Below are positions 8,542-16,631 of a DNA stretch of 64,000 nt, piece after piece; the first letter of the stretch is position 1, and each line of letters starts with the position of its first letter. The notes beneath the pieces are model-generated. The model saw only the letters and a program-made list of their open reading frames with translations, was not told the DNA's origin and ran no database searches. Location: positions 36,431 through 100,430 of the forward strand of contig NZ_QJUM01000024.1 in the NCBI RefSeq assembly GCF_004327355.1. The letters run 5' to 3'. This DNA comes from Phytopseudomonas dryadis (GTDB lineage Bacteria > Pseudomonadota > Gammaproteobacteria > Pseudomonadales > Pseudomonadaceae). Both the position numbers and the translations under genes were made by a program.

Positions 8542-9591
8542 TCACTTGCTCGACTTCACATGCCCATGCCGCACTTCCCTGGAAGGTGAATTGCCGAAGT
8601 ACGCGGCGTAGCATTTGCTGAAATGGCTGGGTGAAACGAAGCCGCAGGCGACGCTCACGTCGAGGATGGGCAAGTCCGAATGCTGCAGCAGCCGGCGCCC
8701 TTCGGTGATGCGCAGTTCCAGGTAGTAGCGAACCGGTGTCGTGCCGAGCTGCTGCTGGAACAGCCTTTCGATCTGACGCCTCGATCGACCGGCGTAATGG
8801 GCAAGCTGCTCCGGGCTCAAGGGCTCCTCGATGTTTGCGCTCATCAGGCTGATGACATTGCGCAGCGGTTCGCTCATTTTCTCGTGCAAGGTCGGGCGCA
8901 CTCGCCTGTAGCGGGACTCTTCGAAGGCCAGGATATCGACGATGCCATCGACCAGAGCGCGGCCATGCAGCCTGTCGATCCACTCGAGCACCATATTGAA
9001 CGCGCCGGTGGGACTGGCCGCGGTGAGGCGATCCCGGTCGACCATGAAGCTTTCGGAGGTGACCTGGCTGTGCCTGGCGATCTCCGCCAACGCGGCACGG
9101 TGCTCGGGATGGATCGCGCATTTATGGCCATCGAGCAGACCCGCCTGTCCCAGGAACCATGCGCCACTCCATAGCCCGGCCAGCGCCACGCCCTTTTCGT
9201 CCGCGGCATGCAGCAGTTGCCTGAGCGCCGGAATCGGCCGCAAGGCGGTGCGCAGCCCGCCACAGATCACCAGCAGATCCAGCTCCGGGAGGTGGCGCGT
9301 ACCCAGCTCGGCATCAGGGCAGATGACGATGCCGAGATCGCTGGCGACCGACTCGCCATTCAGGCTGAACGTCCGGGTTGCGAAGACACCCGCACTGATG
9401 AGATTGGCCGTGACCAGGGTATCGAGCGCCTGGGTGAAGGCCGGCAGGGAAAAATGCTCGAGCAGCAGAAAGCCGACCCGGGCCTGCCGCAGCCGCTTGT
9501 CCTTCTCGCCCACGAAACGCAGGTTCTGCCCTTGCAGGGCCTCACTGAAACGTCGCCTGTCCGACAATCTCTGCCCCTCTCGATCATTCAT
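8542..9591 (-). CDS. GlxA-type AraC regulator (DJ-1/PfpI-like sensor + AraC HTH)
   Basis: A 349-residue protein. Residues about 35-220 form a DJ-1/PfpI-like (class I glutamine-amidotransferase-like) domain (FLLLEHFSLPAFTQALDTL, LLVICGGL, GLWSGAWFLGQAGLLDG). The nucleophile-elbow position holds Ser instead of Cys, so it probably binds rather than hydrolyses a ligand. Residues about 240-340 are an AraC HTH domain (LAHYAGRSRRQIERLFQQQLGTTPVRYYLELRI and VACGFVSPSHFSKCYAAYFGNSPS). Pseudomonas regulators of this architecture (ArgR, GbdR, CdhR) control arginine, glycine-betaine and carnitine use. It lies 41 bases after the racemase-family gene and probably ends that operon. Confidence 0.88.
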   Translation of the reverse strand: MNDREGQRLSDRRRFSEALQGQNLRFVGEKDKRLRQARVGFLLLEHFSLPAFTQALDTLVTANLISAGVFATRTFSLNGESVASDLGIVICPDAELGTRHLPELDLLVICGGLRTALRPIPALRQLLHAADEKGVALAGLWSGAWFLGQAGLLDGHKCAIHPEHRAALAEIARHSQVTSESFMVDRDRLTAASPTGAFNMVLEWIDRLHGRALVDGIVDILAFEESRYRRVRPTLHEKMSEPLRNVISLMSANIEEPLSPEQLAHYAGRSRRQIERLFQQQLGTTPVRYYLELRITEGRRLLQHSDLPILDVSVACGFVSPSHFSKCYAAYFGNSPSREVRHGHVKSSK

Positions 9592-9632
9592 TCTTATTGG
9601 AGGCGGCGCCGGTGTCGTTCACCGGCGCGCGT

Positions 9633-10631
9633 TCAGTCCACCAGGAAACCGTGGGCCAACGGATCGCGCTCGTCCACGAAGATGGTATTGAGCCCGATCA
9701 CCTGCGCCCAGCCGGCGACACTGGGCAGGATGCCCGGATAGGGACCGACCCGGGTGGCGGCTTCGACACGGCCCTGATAGATCGTACCGATCAGACTCTC
9801 GCTGCGATAGGTGTCGCCCACGGCGAGGCGCCCCTTGCCATACAGTTGCGCCAGGCGGGCGGAGGTACCGGTCCCCCCCGGCGAGCGGTCGATGGCCTTG
9901 TCGCCGTAGAAGACGACGTTGCGTCCATCCGCCTGTTCGCTGCTGCCGGCGTCGCACCAGATGGCGTGGTGCACGCCATTGATCCGTGGATCGTCCGGAT
10001 GCACCGGGGCGCAAATGTCGGCGAGCGCCGTACGCAGGCTGCGGCTATGGGCGACGATCTCCGCGGAAGACATGCCCTGCAGTCCCGGCCAGTTTTCCTG
10101 GGGCTCGACCACGGCGTAGTAATTGCCGCCGTAGGCGATATCGACGACGAGCCGGCCCAGGCCGGGAACCTCGACGCTGACATCGGCCGCGTGCAGGTAG
10201 CTCGGCACGTTGAACAGGCTGACCGACTCGACCTTGTCGCCGGCCATGCGGTACTCGACATCCACCTTGCCGGCTGGCGTCTCGATGGACAGCTTGCCCG
10301 GCACCTTCGGCTTGACAAGCCCGTGTTCGATCACCACGGTGCTCAAGCCGATGGTACCTGCCCCGCACATCGGCAGGCAGCCACTCACTTCGATGAACAG
10401 CACGGCGAAATCGCAATCGCTGCGTATCGAGGGATAGATCATCGCCCCGGACATCACCTCATGGCCGCGGGGTTCGAACATCAGGGCCTTGCGAATCCAG
10501 TCATGCTCACGCACGAACAGCTCGCGCCGATCGGCCATGCTCACATGGGGCATCAGCGGTGCGCCGCCCGCGACGACCCGCACCGGGTTGCCACAGGCAT
10601 GGGCGTCGATGCAGAAGAATGTGCTTCGCAC
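9633..10631 (-). CDS. Proline racemase / hydroxyproline epimerase-dehydratase family protein, second Cys replaced
   Basis: A 332-residue PF05544 protein. The first active-site motif is intact (LPMCGAGTIGLS, Cys89). The second, normally DRSPCGTGTSA, reads DRSPGGTGTSA with Gly252 where the catalytic Cys sits; the codon GGG lies in a run of G. Racemases and 4-hydroxyproline 2-epimerases need both thiols, and trans-3-hydroxyproline dehydratases keep the first Cys and carry Thr at the second site. The protein is therefore unlikely to be a standard proline racemase. A dehydratase or other one-base reaction, or an inactive enzyme, is possible. It starts 16 bases after the second permease gene of a ProU-like importer, consistent with a cyclic imino acid or betaine substrate. 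Confidence 0.82.
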   Translation of the reverse strand: MRSTFFCIDAHACGNPVRVVAGGAPLMPHVSMADRRELFVREHDWIRKALMFEPRGHEVMSGAMIYPSIRSDCDFAVLFIEVSGCLPMCGAGTIGLSTVVIEHGLVKPKVPGKLSIETPAGKVDVEYRMAGDKVESVSLFNVPSYLHAADVSVEVPGLGRLVVDIAYGGNYYAVVEPQENWPGLQGMSSAEIVAHSRSLRTALADICAPVHPDDPRINGVHHAIWCDAGSSEQADGRNVVFYGDKAIDRSPGGTGTSARLAQLYGKGRLAVGDTYRSESLIGTIYQGRVEAATRVGPYPGILPSVAGWAQVIGLNTIFVDERDPLAHGFLVD

Positions 10632-10647
10632 GCGTCGTTCTCCCCCT

Positions 10648-11499
10648 CTAGCTCGCTTTAGGGACGGAGTGCCGCTGCAGCGCCCCGCGTGACAGACGAT
10701 CCAGCAGCAGGGCGACCGCCACGATGGCCAGCCCGGCCCGCAGGCCGAGGCCCATTTCCATGCGCGTCAGGCCACGGGTCACTTCGGCGCCGAGCCCGCC
10801 GGCGCCGACCAGCCCGGCCAGCACCACCATGGCCAGGGACAGCAGGATGCACTGGTTGAGCCCGACCAATAAGGTCGGCGTCGCCGCGGGGATCTCGATC
10901 TTGAACAAAATGGCCCGTGGGGAGGCGCCCGTCGCTTGCCCCAGCTCGAGCAGGTCCTTTGGCAGCTGGTTGAAGGCCAGCGTGGTGAGCCGCATCATCG
11001 GTGGAATGCCATAGATGACGGTGGCGATGATCGCCGGTACTTTGCCCAGGCTGAAAATCATCACCGCCGGGATCAGGTAGACCCAGGGCGGCACCGTCTG
11101 CATGACGTTCAGCAGCGGGTTCACGGCCGCCTCGAAGCGTTTCACCCGCGACGCCAGGACGCCCAGCGGGAAGGCGATGGCTACCGATATCAGCACCGAT
11201 ACCGAGACCAGGGCGATCGTCTGCATCGACGCCGTCCACAGCCCGGAGAGCAGGCAGAAGCCCAGCATGAGGGCCGACAGCAGCGCTGCGCGGATACCGA
11301 TGAGCAGGTACGCCAGCACCGCGACCAGCGCGATCAGCGCGTAGGCGGGTATGGCCAGCAGGGCGAACTCGGCGCCACCGAGGACCGTCTCGATCACCCG
11401 GCTGATCGCCGCGAACAAGGGATGAAAATTCGCGTTCAGCCAGTCGATCAGCGGCGCGAGGTGCTGACCCGGCGAGAATGTCAGCTCAGCGAGATTCAT
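10648..11499 (-). CDS. ProW-like ABC permease (second of pair)
   Basis: A 283-residue membrane protein of the glycine betaine/proline ProW family. It has an N-terminal extra-cytoplasmic stretch (PLIDWLNANFHPLFAAISRVIETVL), about six TM segments and the ATPase-contact loop DLLELGQATGASPRAILFKIEIPAATPTLLVGLNQ. LVGAGGLGAEVTRGL is typical of the family. The coding sequence overlaps the preceding permease gene by 14 bases. Two related but different permeases suggest a heterodimeric channel, as opposed to the homodimeric ProW of enterobacteria. Confidence 0.9.
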   Translation of the reverse strand: MNLAELTFSPGQHLAPLIDWLNANFHPLFAAISRVIETVLGGAEFALLAIPAYALIALVAVLAYLLIGIRAALLSALMLGFCLLSGLWTASMQTIALVSVSVLISVAIAFPLGVLASRVKRFEAAVNPLLNVMQTVPPWVYLIPAVMIFSLGKVPAIIATVIYGIPPMMRLTTLAFNQLPKDLLELGQATGASPRAILFKIEIPAATPTLLVGLNQCILLSLAMVVLAGLVGAGGLGAEVTRGLTRMEMGLGLRAGLAIVAVALLLDRLSRGALQRHSVPKAS

Positions 11500-12346
11500 G
11501 GCCCACCTCCTTTGCCGCCCGTGTGGCGCTCTGTGCCATGCGATCGAGGATCAGGGTCAGGATGACGATGGCGATGGAAGCATTGATCGACTGCGCGATA
11601 TCCAGGGTGCGAATGGCGCCGTAGATGGCCTCCCCCAGCCCGCCGGAGCCGACGATGCCGGCGATCACCACCATGCCGAAGGCCATCATCAGGCTCTGGT
11701 TCACCCCGGCCATGATGCTGGGCAGGGCGAACGGCAGGCGGATCTTGAAGAACAGCTGCCAGCCACTGGTGCCGCTCGCCTCGCCCAGTTCGATGAACTG
11801 ATTGGGGGTCATGCGGATGCCCAGGGAGGTCAGCCTGAGCACCGGCGGGACGGCGACGATGAAGGTGGCCACCAGCGCGGTCGCCGAGCCATAGCCCAGC
11901 AGCGCGATGGCGGGCAGGAGGTAAATATAGGGCGGCAGGGTCTGCACCAGGTCGAGTACCGGCTCGGTCACCCTGTCCAGCGCGGGCAGCAGGCCGGCCG
12001 CCACCCCCACCGGGATACCGACCAGCAATGCCAGGCTGGTCGCCGCCAGCACCAGCGCCAGTGTGCTCATGGTCGCGGGCCAGAGTCCCATGACCGCGCA
12101 GAAGGCCAGGGCCAGGGCCGAGGCGATGCCGAACCTGGGGCTCGACGACAGTCGCCAGGCCAGCGCCCCGACCACCAGCGCCACCCCATAGAAGGGCGCC
12201 ACCTGCAAGACCCACAGCACGGCCTCGTAGAAACCCGTGAGCACCTGGTTGAGCACGTCGAAGACGTTGGCGCCGTGATCCGTCAGCCACTCCAGCCCGG
12301 CGTCGACCGTTTCGTCGAACGAGGAAGCGAAGTCTGCAATGCTCAT
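11486..12346 (-). CDS. ProW-like ABC permease (first of pair)
   Basis: A 286-residue paralogue of the adjacent permease. It has the same layout: N-terminal soluble segment ASSFDETVDAGLEWLTDHGANVFDVLN, six or so TM helices and the coupling loop FIELGEASGTSGWQLFFKIRLPFALPSIMAGVNQSLM. IVGSGGLGEAIYGAI near the end is typical of betaine/proline permeases. It overlaps the ATPase gene by four bases (ATGA at 12343-12346) and the second permease by 14. Confidence 0.9.
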   Translation of the reverse strand: MSIADFASSFDETVDAGLEWLTDHGANVFDVLNQVLTGFYEAVLWVLQVAPFYGVALVVGALAWRLSSSPRFGIASALALAFCAVMGLWPATMSTLALVLAATSLALLVGIPVGVAAGLLPALDRVTEPVLDLVQTLPPYIYLLPAIALLGYGSATALVATFIVAVPPVLRLTSLGIRMTPNQFIELGEASGTSGWQLFFKIRLPFALPSIMAGVNQSLMMAFGMVVIAGIVGSGGLGEAIYGAIRTLDIAQSINASIAIVILTLILDRMAQSATRAAKEVGHESR

Positions 12347-13461
12347 AGCGAGGGCTCCAGCGACGTCCGCAGCGGTGCTTGCGCAGGCTCGTTCGGCGCG
12401 CCCTGCACGCCGCGCAGCAGGTCGCGCGCGGTGATCACACCCAGCGGCCGGCCCTCCTCCACGACGGCCAGGGCCTCACCACCGGACTGGATCAGCAGGT
12501 TGATCAGTTCGTCCAGATCCGCGCCGGGCGTCGTGCTGGAGAGCGTGCCGAGGTCGACCTCGGGATGGGCTTGCCGGTAGATCGCGTGGGGCGTCATCAC
12601 CGAGTGCGCCTTGACCAGATGCAGGCGCGAGATGCCGGCCACGAAATCGGCCACGTAGTCGTCGGCCGGATTCAGCACGATGTCTTCGGCCGTCCCCTCT
12701 TGGATGATCATGCCGTCCTTCATGATCGCGATGCGATCGCCGATGCGGATCGCCTCTTCCAGGTCATGGGTGATGAACACCGCAGACTTGCCGAGGGATT
12801 TGCTGAGCTGGCGGAACTCGTCCTGCAGTTGCCGGCGGATGAGCGGGTCGAGCGCGCTGAACGGCTCATCCATCAGGATTATTTCCGGGTCGGAGGTAAT
12901 GGCGCGCGCCAGACCGACCCGTTGTTGCATACCGCCCGACAGCTCGGCGGGATAGCGAGCGGCCCAGTCGCTCAGGCCGACCTTGGCCAGCGCCTGCTCG
13001 GCGACCTTGTGCCGTTCGGCCCTGGCGACGCCTTGCACCTCGAGCCCGAAAGCGGCGTTCTCCAGAACGGTACGGTGCGGCAGCAACGCCACACTCTGGA
13101 ACACCATGCCGATATGTTGCGCGCGTACCTTGCGCAACTCCACTGCACTGAGGCTTGCCAGGTCCTTGCCTTTCACCAGGACCTGACCGGAACTGGGCGT
13201 GATCAGTTTGTTGAGCAAACGAATCAGCGTGGACTTGCCGCTGCCTGAAAGACCCATGATGCAAAAGATTTCGCCGCGGCGAACCTCAAGACTGACATCC
13301 GACACACCGACGACACAGCCGTAATCCTGCAGTATCTGTTTCTTGGTCAAGCCCCGCTCGACATAAGCCTTCATCGCCGCGGCGGCATTCTGGCCAAAGA
13401 CTTTCCAGACGGACTGGCAACTTACAAGCACTTCGTCAGTGCCATTACTCAAGGTATTCAT
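12343..13461 (-). CDS. ProV-like ABC ATPase with C-terminal CBS region
   Basis: A 372-residue ATPase of the quaternary-amine transporter (ProV/OpuAA) type. A ProV-like N-terminal extension (SVWKVFGQNAAAAMKAYVERGLTKKQILQDYG) precedes Walker A GLSGSGKS (70-77). The signature ELSGGMQQR (about 173), Walker B IILMDEP (about 195) and H-loop FITHDLEEA follow. After residue 285 comes a single recognisable CBS segment (SGGEALAVVEEGRPLGVITARDLLRG), which in OpuA senses ionic strength or nucleotides. Together with two permeases and a binding protein it completes the importer. Confidence 0.93.
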   Translation of the reverse strand: MNTLSNGTDEVLVSCQSVWKVFGQNAAAAMKAYVERGLTKKQILQDYGCVVGVSDVSLEVRRGEIFCIMGLSGSGKSTLIRLLNKLITPSSGQVLVKGKDLASLSAVELRKVRAQHIGMVFQSVALLPHRTVLENAAFGLEVQGVARAERHKVAEQALAKVGLSDWAARYPAELSGGMQQRVGLARAITSDPEIILMDEPFSALDPLIRRQLQDEFRQLSKSLGKSAVFITHDLEEAIRIGDRIAIMKDGMIIQEGTAEDIVLNPADDYVADFVAGISRLHLVKAHSVMTPHAIYRQAHPEVDLGTLSSTTPGADLDELINLLIQSGGEALAVVEEGRPLGVITARDLLRGVQGAPNEPAQAPLRTSLEPSL

Positions 13462-13475
13462 TTCGCACCCGTCGA

Positions 13476-13491
13476 ACCAGAGGATTCTGGT
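13476..13491. other. Short hairpin between binding-protein and ATPase genes
   Basis: ACCAGA/TCTGGT with a four-base loop lies in the 74-base gap between the binding-protein and ATPase genes. Stem-loops at this position often stabilise the upstream mRNA so that binding protein is made in excess. Here that is positional inference. Confidence 0.3.
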
Positions 13492-13535
13492 CTAGTTGTT
13501 GACATCAAGTTCGGCAGCGGCAGTTAAAGCGTACG

Positions 13536-14387
13536 TCAGTATTTTTTTATGGTGTTCCAGCGTTTCAGCAGTTCGGCGTTCTTGTCGGACCAGTCAGCGA
13601 TGGCCTGATCCATGGTCTTGCCATCTTTCACTTCGCCATTGATGGCGGTGATGTCCGCCAGCGGTACATAGACACCGGCAATCACTTCACGCGCCTGCGG
13701 GTTCTTCTCGGAGAATCCCTTCTGGGCGATCCAGTAGTAGCCCTGTGGCGGCGGGAAAATGCCTTTGGGGTCCTCGAGGAATTTCACATCGAACTTCTGC
13801 GTCATCCAGGACGGTTCCCAGATGGTCACGGCGACCCAGTCCTTGCGATCGACGGCGGATTTGAGCGCCGCGGTCATGGCGGCCGTGCTGCCCTCGAGCA
13901 GGTTGAGCTTGAGGCCATATGCCGACACCGCGTTCGCCGCATCGCTCATCAGGCCTGATCCGGGCTCGATACCGACGATCCTGTTGCCGAACTTCCCGGC
14001 GTTGTCGTTTAGCTGGTCGAGGGAGTCGATGGTGACGTAGCGGGGTACCGCGATGCCCTGGTAAAGGCCGTGGGAGACCGGAGAAATCTTCTCCAGGCGA
14101 TTCTTGTTACGGTTCCAGTAATCGTGCGCGGCGTAATCGATTTGCGAGGTGAGGATCTGGATATCGCCCTTGCTCAAGGCCGCATAAGCGATGCCCCATT
14201 CCGAGAACGACGTGACCTCCACCGTGTAACCGGCGTTTTCCAGTGTCTTTTTGGTAATGCCGGTAATGGGCGTGAGATCCTCCCAGGAGAGCGTTCCCAT
14301 CTTGATGACTTTTTCTTGCGCCTGTACCTGAAAAACGGTCACGCCCAGTAGCGCAAGCGCGCAGAGTGCCTTCCGCAAATAGTTCAT
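13536..14387 (-). CDS. ABC substrate-binding protein, glycine betaine/proline (OpuAC/ProX) type
   Basis: A 283-residue periplasmic protein with a signal peptide cleaved near VQAQ (about residue 24). The mature part starts EKVIKMGTLSWEDLTPITGITKKTLENAGYTVEV, typical of the OpuAC family. Aromatics in WGIAY, HDYWNRN, WEPSW and YYWIA could form the usual cation-binding box, but which residues do so cannot be fixed from sequence alone. RBS GAGGGG lies upstream. The first gene of the importer operon, it follows gntR after a 195-base gap that should carry a promoter. Confidence 0.91.
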   Translation of the reverse strand: MNYLRKALCALALLGVTVFQVQAQEKVIKMGTLSWEDLTPITGITKKTLENAGYTVEVTSFSEWGIAYAALSKGDIQILTSQIDYAAHDYWNRNKNRLEKISPVSHGLYQGIAVPRYVTIDSLDQLNDNAGKFGNRIVGIEPGSGLMSDAANAVSAYGLKLNLLEGSTAAMTAALKSAVDRKDWVAVTIWEPSWMTQKFDVKFLEDPKGIFPPPQGYYWIAQKGFSEKNPQAREVIAGVYVPLADITAINGEVKDGKTMDQAIADWSDKNAELLKRWNTIKKY

Positions 14388-14582
14388 GGCTTACCCCTCG
14401 TTGTCAGTTGATAAGGTCTGTTGTAAGTGCCGCTTCATGACGCCGGGACCGTGTTCGGCCGTTCCCCACGCATTCTTTTGGCCAGGCTCGTGCTTGCAAC
14501 CGCCGCCTTCGGAATTTCGCTTTGCGCCTATTTTTTCTTGTGTGACCGGGCCTCGGCGTGGCCCGGGAGACGCAGCGCTCCA

Positions 14583-15275
14583 TCAGGCCCCAGTGCGGTC
14601 GACCCACTTATCGGCCTTCAACCCCTGCGGGGCGATGAACATTTCCATGTTGCCCCGTGAAAGCTCCCAGTGCTCGAAGACCAGATCCACGACCGCAGCC
14701 TCGTCATGCCTGGCGAAGGCGTCTATGAAGGCATCGTGGTGCTCCATCGAGAGCAGCAGGTGTTGCTCCATCTCCTGATCCCTGGGCCTGAAGAAGGTAT
14801 GCCCGATCCGCGCATGGTCGATCAGCAGCCGCCCGAGGCTGGGCGCCAGGTACTGGTTGCCGGACATCTCGCCCATGATTTCGTGGAATCGGTTGTTCTC
14901 CACCACCATGGCCAGCGCGTCCCCGGAGAGAGTGGCCCGGCGAAACCGCTCCTGGGTGTCCTTCAGATCGCTCAACTGAGCGGGCCTGAAGTTATGCACG
15001 GCGAGCCGGCCGATGGCGGCATAGACCATGGGCGCGACGAGGAAGAAATTCCTCAGGGTCGAATGGTTCATGGGAGCGACTCGCGCCCCGCGGTTCTCTT
15101 GAATGTCCAGGTAGCCTTCGCCTGCCAAACGGCGGAAGACCTCTCTGACCGGCGTACGGGAAAGCCCGTAGCGTTCGCCGAGAGCGGCCTCGTCCAGGGT
15201 CTGGTCGGGGTCGAGCTCCATCGTCAGGATCTGCCGCTTGATGTCGTCGTACAGGCTGTTCTTGCCGCTTCTCAT
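14583..15275 (-). CDS. GntR-family regulator, FadR/FCD type (leftward copy)
   Basis: A 230-residue protein from ATG 15275, chosen because GGAGG lies six bases before it; the frame stays open to 15353. The N-terminal winged HTH (SLYDDIKRQILTMELDPDQTLDEAALGERYGLSRTPVREVFRRLAGEGYL) is GntR-type. The C-terminal FCD helical domain includes the metal-ligand-like ENNRFHEIMGEMSGN and MEHHDAFIDAFARHD. It is clearly paralogous to the divergent gntR at 15798, sharing PSLxRLLIDHARxG in both. It likely controls the importer/racemase operon through the inverted repeats in the divergent region. Confidence 0.91.
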   Translation of the reverse strand: MRSGKNSLYDDIKRQILTMELDPDQTLDEAALGERYGLSRTPVREVFRRLAGEGYLDIQENRGARVAPMNHSTLRNFFLVAPMVYAAIGRLAVHNFRPAQLSDLKDTQERFRRATLSGDALAMVVENNRFHEIMGEMSGNQYLAPSLGRLLIDHARIGHTFFRPRDQEMEQHLLLSMEHHDAFIDAFARHDEAAVVDLVFEHWELSRGNMEMFIAPQGLKADKWVDRTGA

Positions 15276-15360
15276 GGAGGCCCTCCACGGACTCGCCAAC
15301 CGCTGGAAAGTGGCTGTTGAGTCGAGACTCGCACGGGCTTCCGAAACGGTCAATACGATT

Positions 15361-15390
15361 TGAATTCTTTATGTATACAGAAAGAATTCA
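15361..15390. promoter_or_regulatory. Candidate GntR operator: perfect 10-bp inverted repeat
   Basis: TGAATTCTTT (15361-15370) is mirrored exactly by AAAGAATTCA (15381-15390). The 10-base centre contains TGTATACA, an 8-base palindrome of the kind bound by GntR/FadR-type dimers. The site lies 86-115 bases upstream of the leftward gntR start, in unusually AT-rich DNA for this window. It is the best operator candidate for one or both paralogous regulators. Confidence 0.6.
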
Positions 15391-15737
15391 AATTAAATAC
15401 TTTCAAGCCATTGATTTATATCGATATTCAATGAATTACAGCCCAGGGCAGACAGCCAGTTTTGTCGCGCACAGATACGTGAGGGTCGCACTGGAAACCC
15501 CGCCCCGGCCATTACCGGGGAATACCCTGGCTGGCGCCAAAAGCGCAGCGCTCCCCCAACGACGGATGGCACGCTCTCCATGGCAGGCCTGAACGCCGGA
15601 TGAGAACGGGTATGGTAAATAGCAGTGGCGCCACGCATTGTTGCTCCGGCAAGCCAGCCCAACGGACGGCCTTCGCCATGGACGGTTTCCGGCATGCCCG
15701 TAGGCGGGTGGAAGCCGACCCGTACCGCTCGAAAAAA
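15391..15737. other. Divergent gntR-gntR intergenic region, middle part
   Basis: The first about 50 bases are AT-rich and may carry the leftward promoter. The remaining stretch returns to high GC and shows no open frame, repeat or RNA feature that I can support. Confidence 0.35.
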
Positions 15738-15761
15738 CCTGTAGACATATTGTCTAACAGG
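15738..15761. promoter_or_regulatory. Candidate operator before rightward gntR
   Basis: TAGACA-TAT-TGTCTA (15742-15756) is a perfect inverted repeat. Flanking CCTG/CAGG extend it to a near-perfect 24-base dyad with one base inserted on one side. A further half-site-like TAGACA lies at 15786-15791, just before the start codon at 15798. Position and symmetry suggest autoregulation by the rightward GntR. The sequence differs from the dyad at 15361, so the paralogues may have diverged in specificity. Confidence 0.55.
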
Positions 15762-15797
15762 ATTCTATAGTCATTATACAAACAGTAGACATAAACC

Positions 15798-16541
15798 ATG
15801 GCAAATAGAAAAGCGTCGATGAAACCCTCTCTCGAAGTCGATCAATCCCGTATCGATATCCCTCTGGATCGCAAAGCGGTTCTGGGAGATGCGCTGCGGC
15901 GCCGGATTCTGAGCATGGAACTGGCGCCCGGAGCAGTCGTCGACGAGATTGCCCTGTGCAACGAGTTCGGCCTCTCGCGCCCCCCTGTGCGGGAACTGCT
16001 GCGACAGATCGCGGCTGAGGGCTACATCGAGCTGGAAGCCAATCGCGCCCCGCGCGTGGCCTCCATGAGCCACGACTCACTGCGCAGTTTTTACCTCGCT
16101 GCACCGCTGATCTACATCGCCACGACGCAACTGGCCGCCGTCCATGCCTCGGCATCGGAAATCGAGGTGCTCAAGGGCATTCAGCGCCAGTTCCGCAGAG
16201 CCATAGAGGAAAAGGACGTCGAGGGCCGGGTCATCCATAACGACGCGTTCCACCTGGAGATCGGCAAGATGGCGCACAACGATTACCTGATGCCCAGCCT
16301 GCGTCGCCTGCTGATCGACCATGCGCGGCTTGGCAAGATTTTCTACCGACACCCGACGACCGACGACATGCAGCGGGATCTCGAGACCGCCTGTGTCCAG
16401 CACGACCAGATGATCGATGCCATCGAACGGCAAGACCCCGATACGGCAGCTGACGTCGTCCGGGCGCATTTCGAACTCTCGCGGCGGCGTATGGCGGAAT
16501 ACGCCGCGCCGGCGGGGGTCGAGGTGGCCCTGACGTATTGA
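15798..16541 (+). CDS. GntR-family regulator, FadR/FCD type (rightward copy)
   Basis: A 247-residue paralogue of the divergent gntR. The HTH is LGDALRRRILSMELAPGAVVDEIALCNEFGLSRPPVRELLRQIAAEGYI. The FCD domain includes IHNDAFHLEIGKMAHNDYLMPSLRRLLIDHARLG and VQHDQMIDAIERQDPDTAADVVRAHFELS. It heads the rightward arm (FAD oxidoreductase, DapA-like, aldehyde dehydrogenase) and probably controls it. The two divergent paralogues look like an old duplication of regulator plus promoter. Confidence 0.91.
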   Translation: MANRKASMKPSLEVDQSRIDIPLDRKAVLGDALRRRILSMELAPGAVVDEIALCNEFGLSRPPVRELLRQIAAEGYIELEANRAPRVASMSHDSLRSFYLAAPLIYIATTQLAAVHASASEIEVLKGIQRQFRRAIEEKDVEGRVIHNDAFHLEIGKMAHNDYLMPSLRRLLIDHARLGKIFYRHPTTDDMQRDLETACVQHDQMIDAIERQDPDTAADVVRAHFELSRRRMAEYAAPAGVEVALTY

Positions 16542-16631
16542 GACCCCAAGCGCTAGTGGCATCGCACGATGGTGAGTCATTTCACGCAAGGGATGGTTAA
16601 CAGGCTCGAACGAAAAAGCTAGGTCCCTGCA

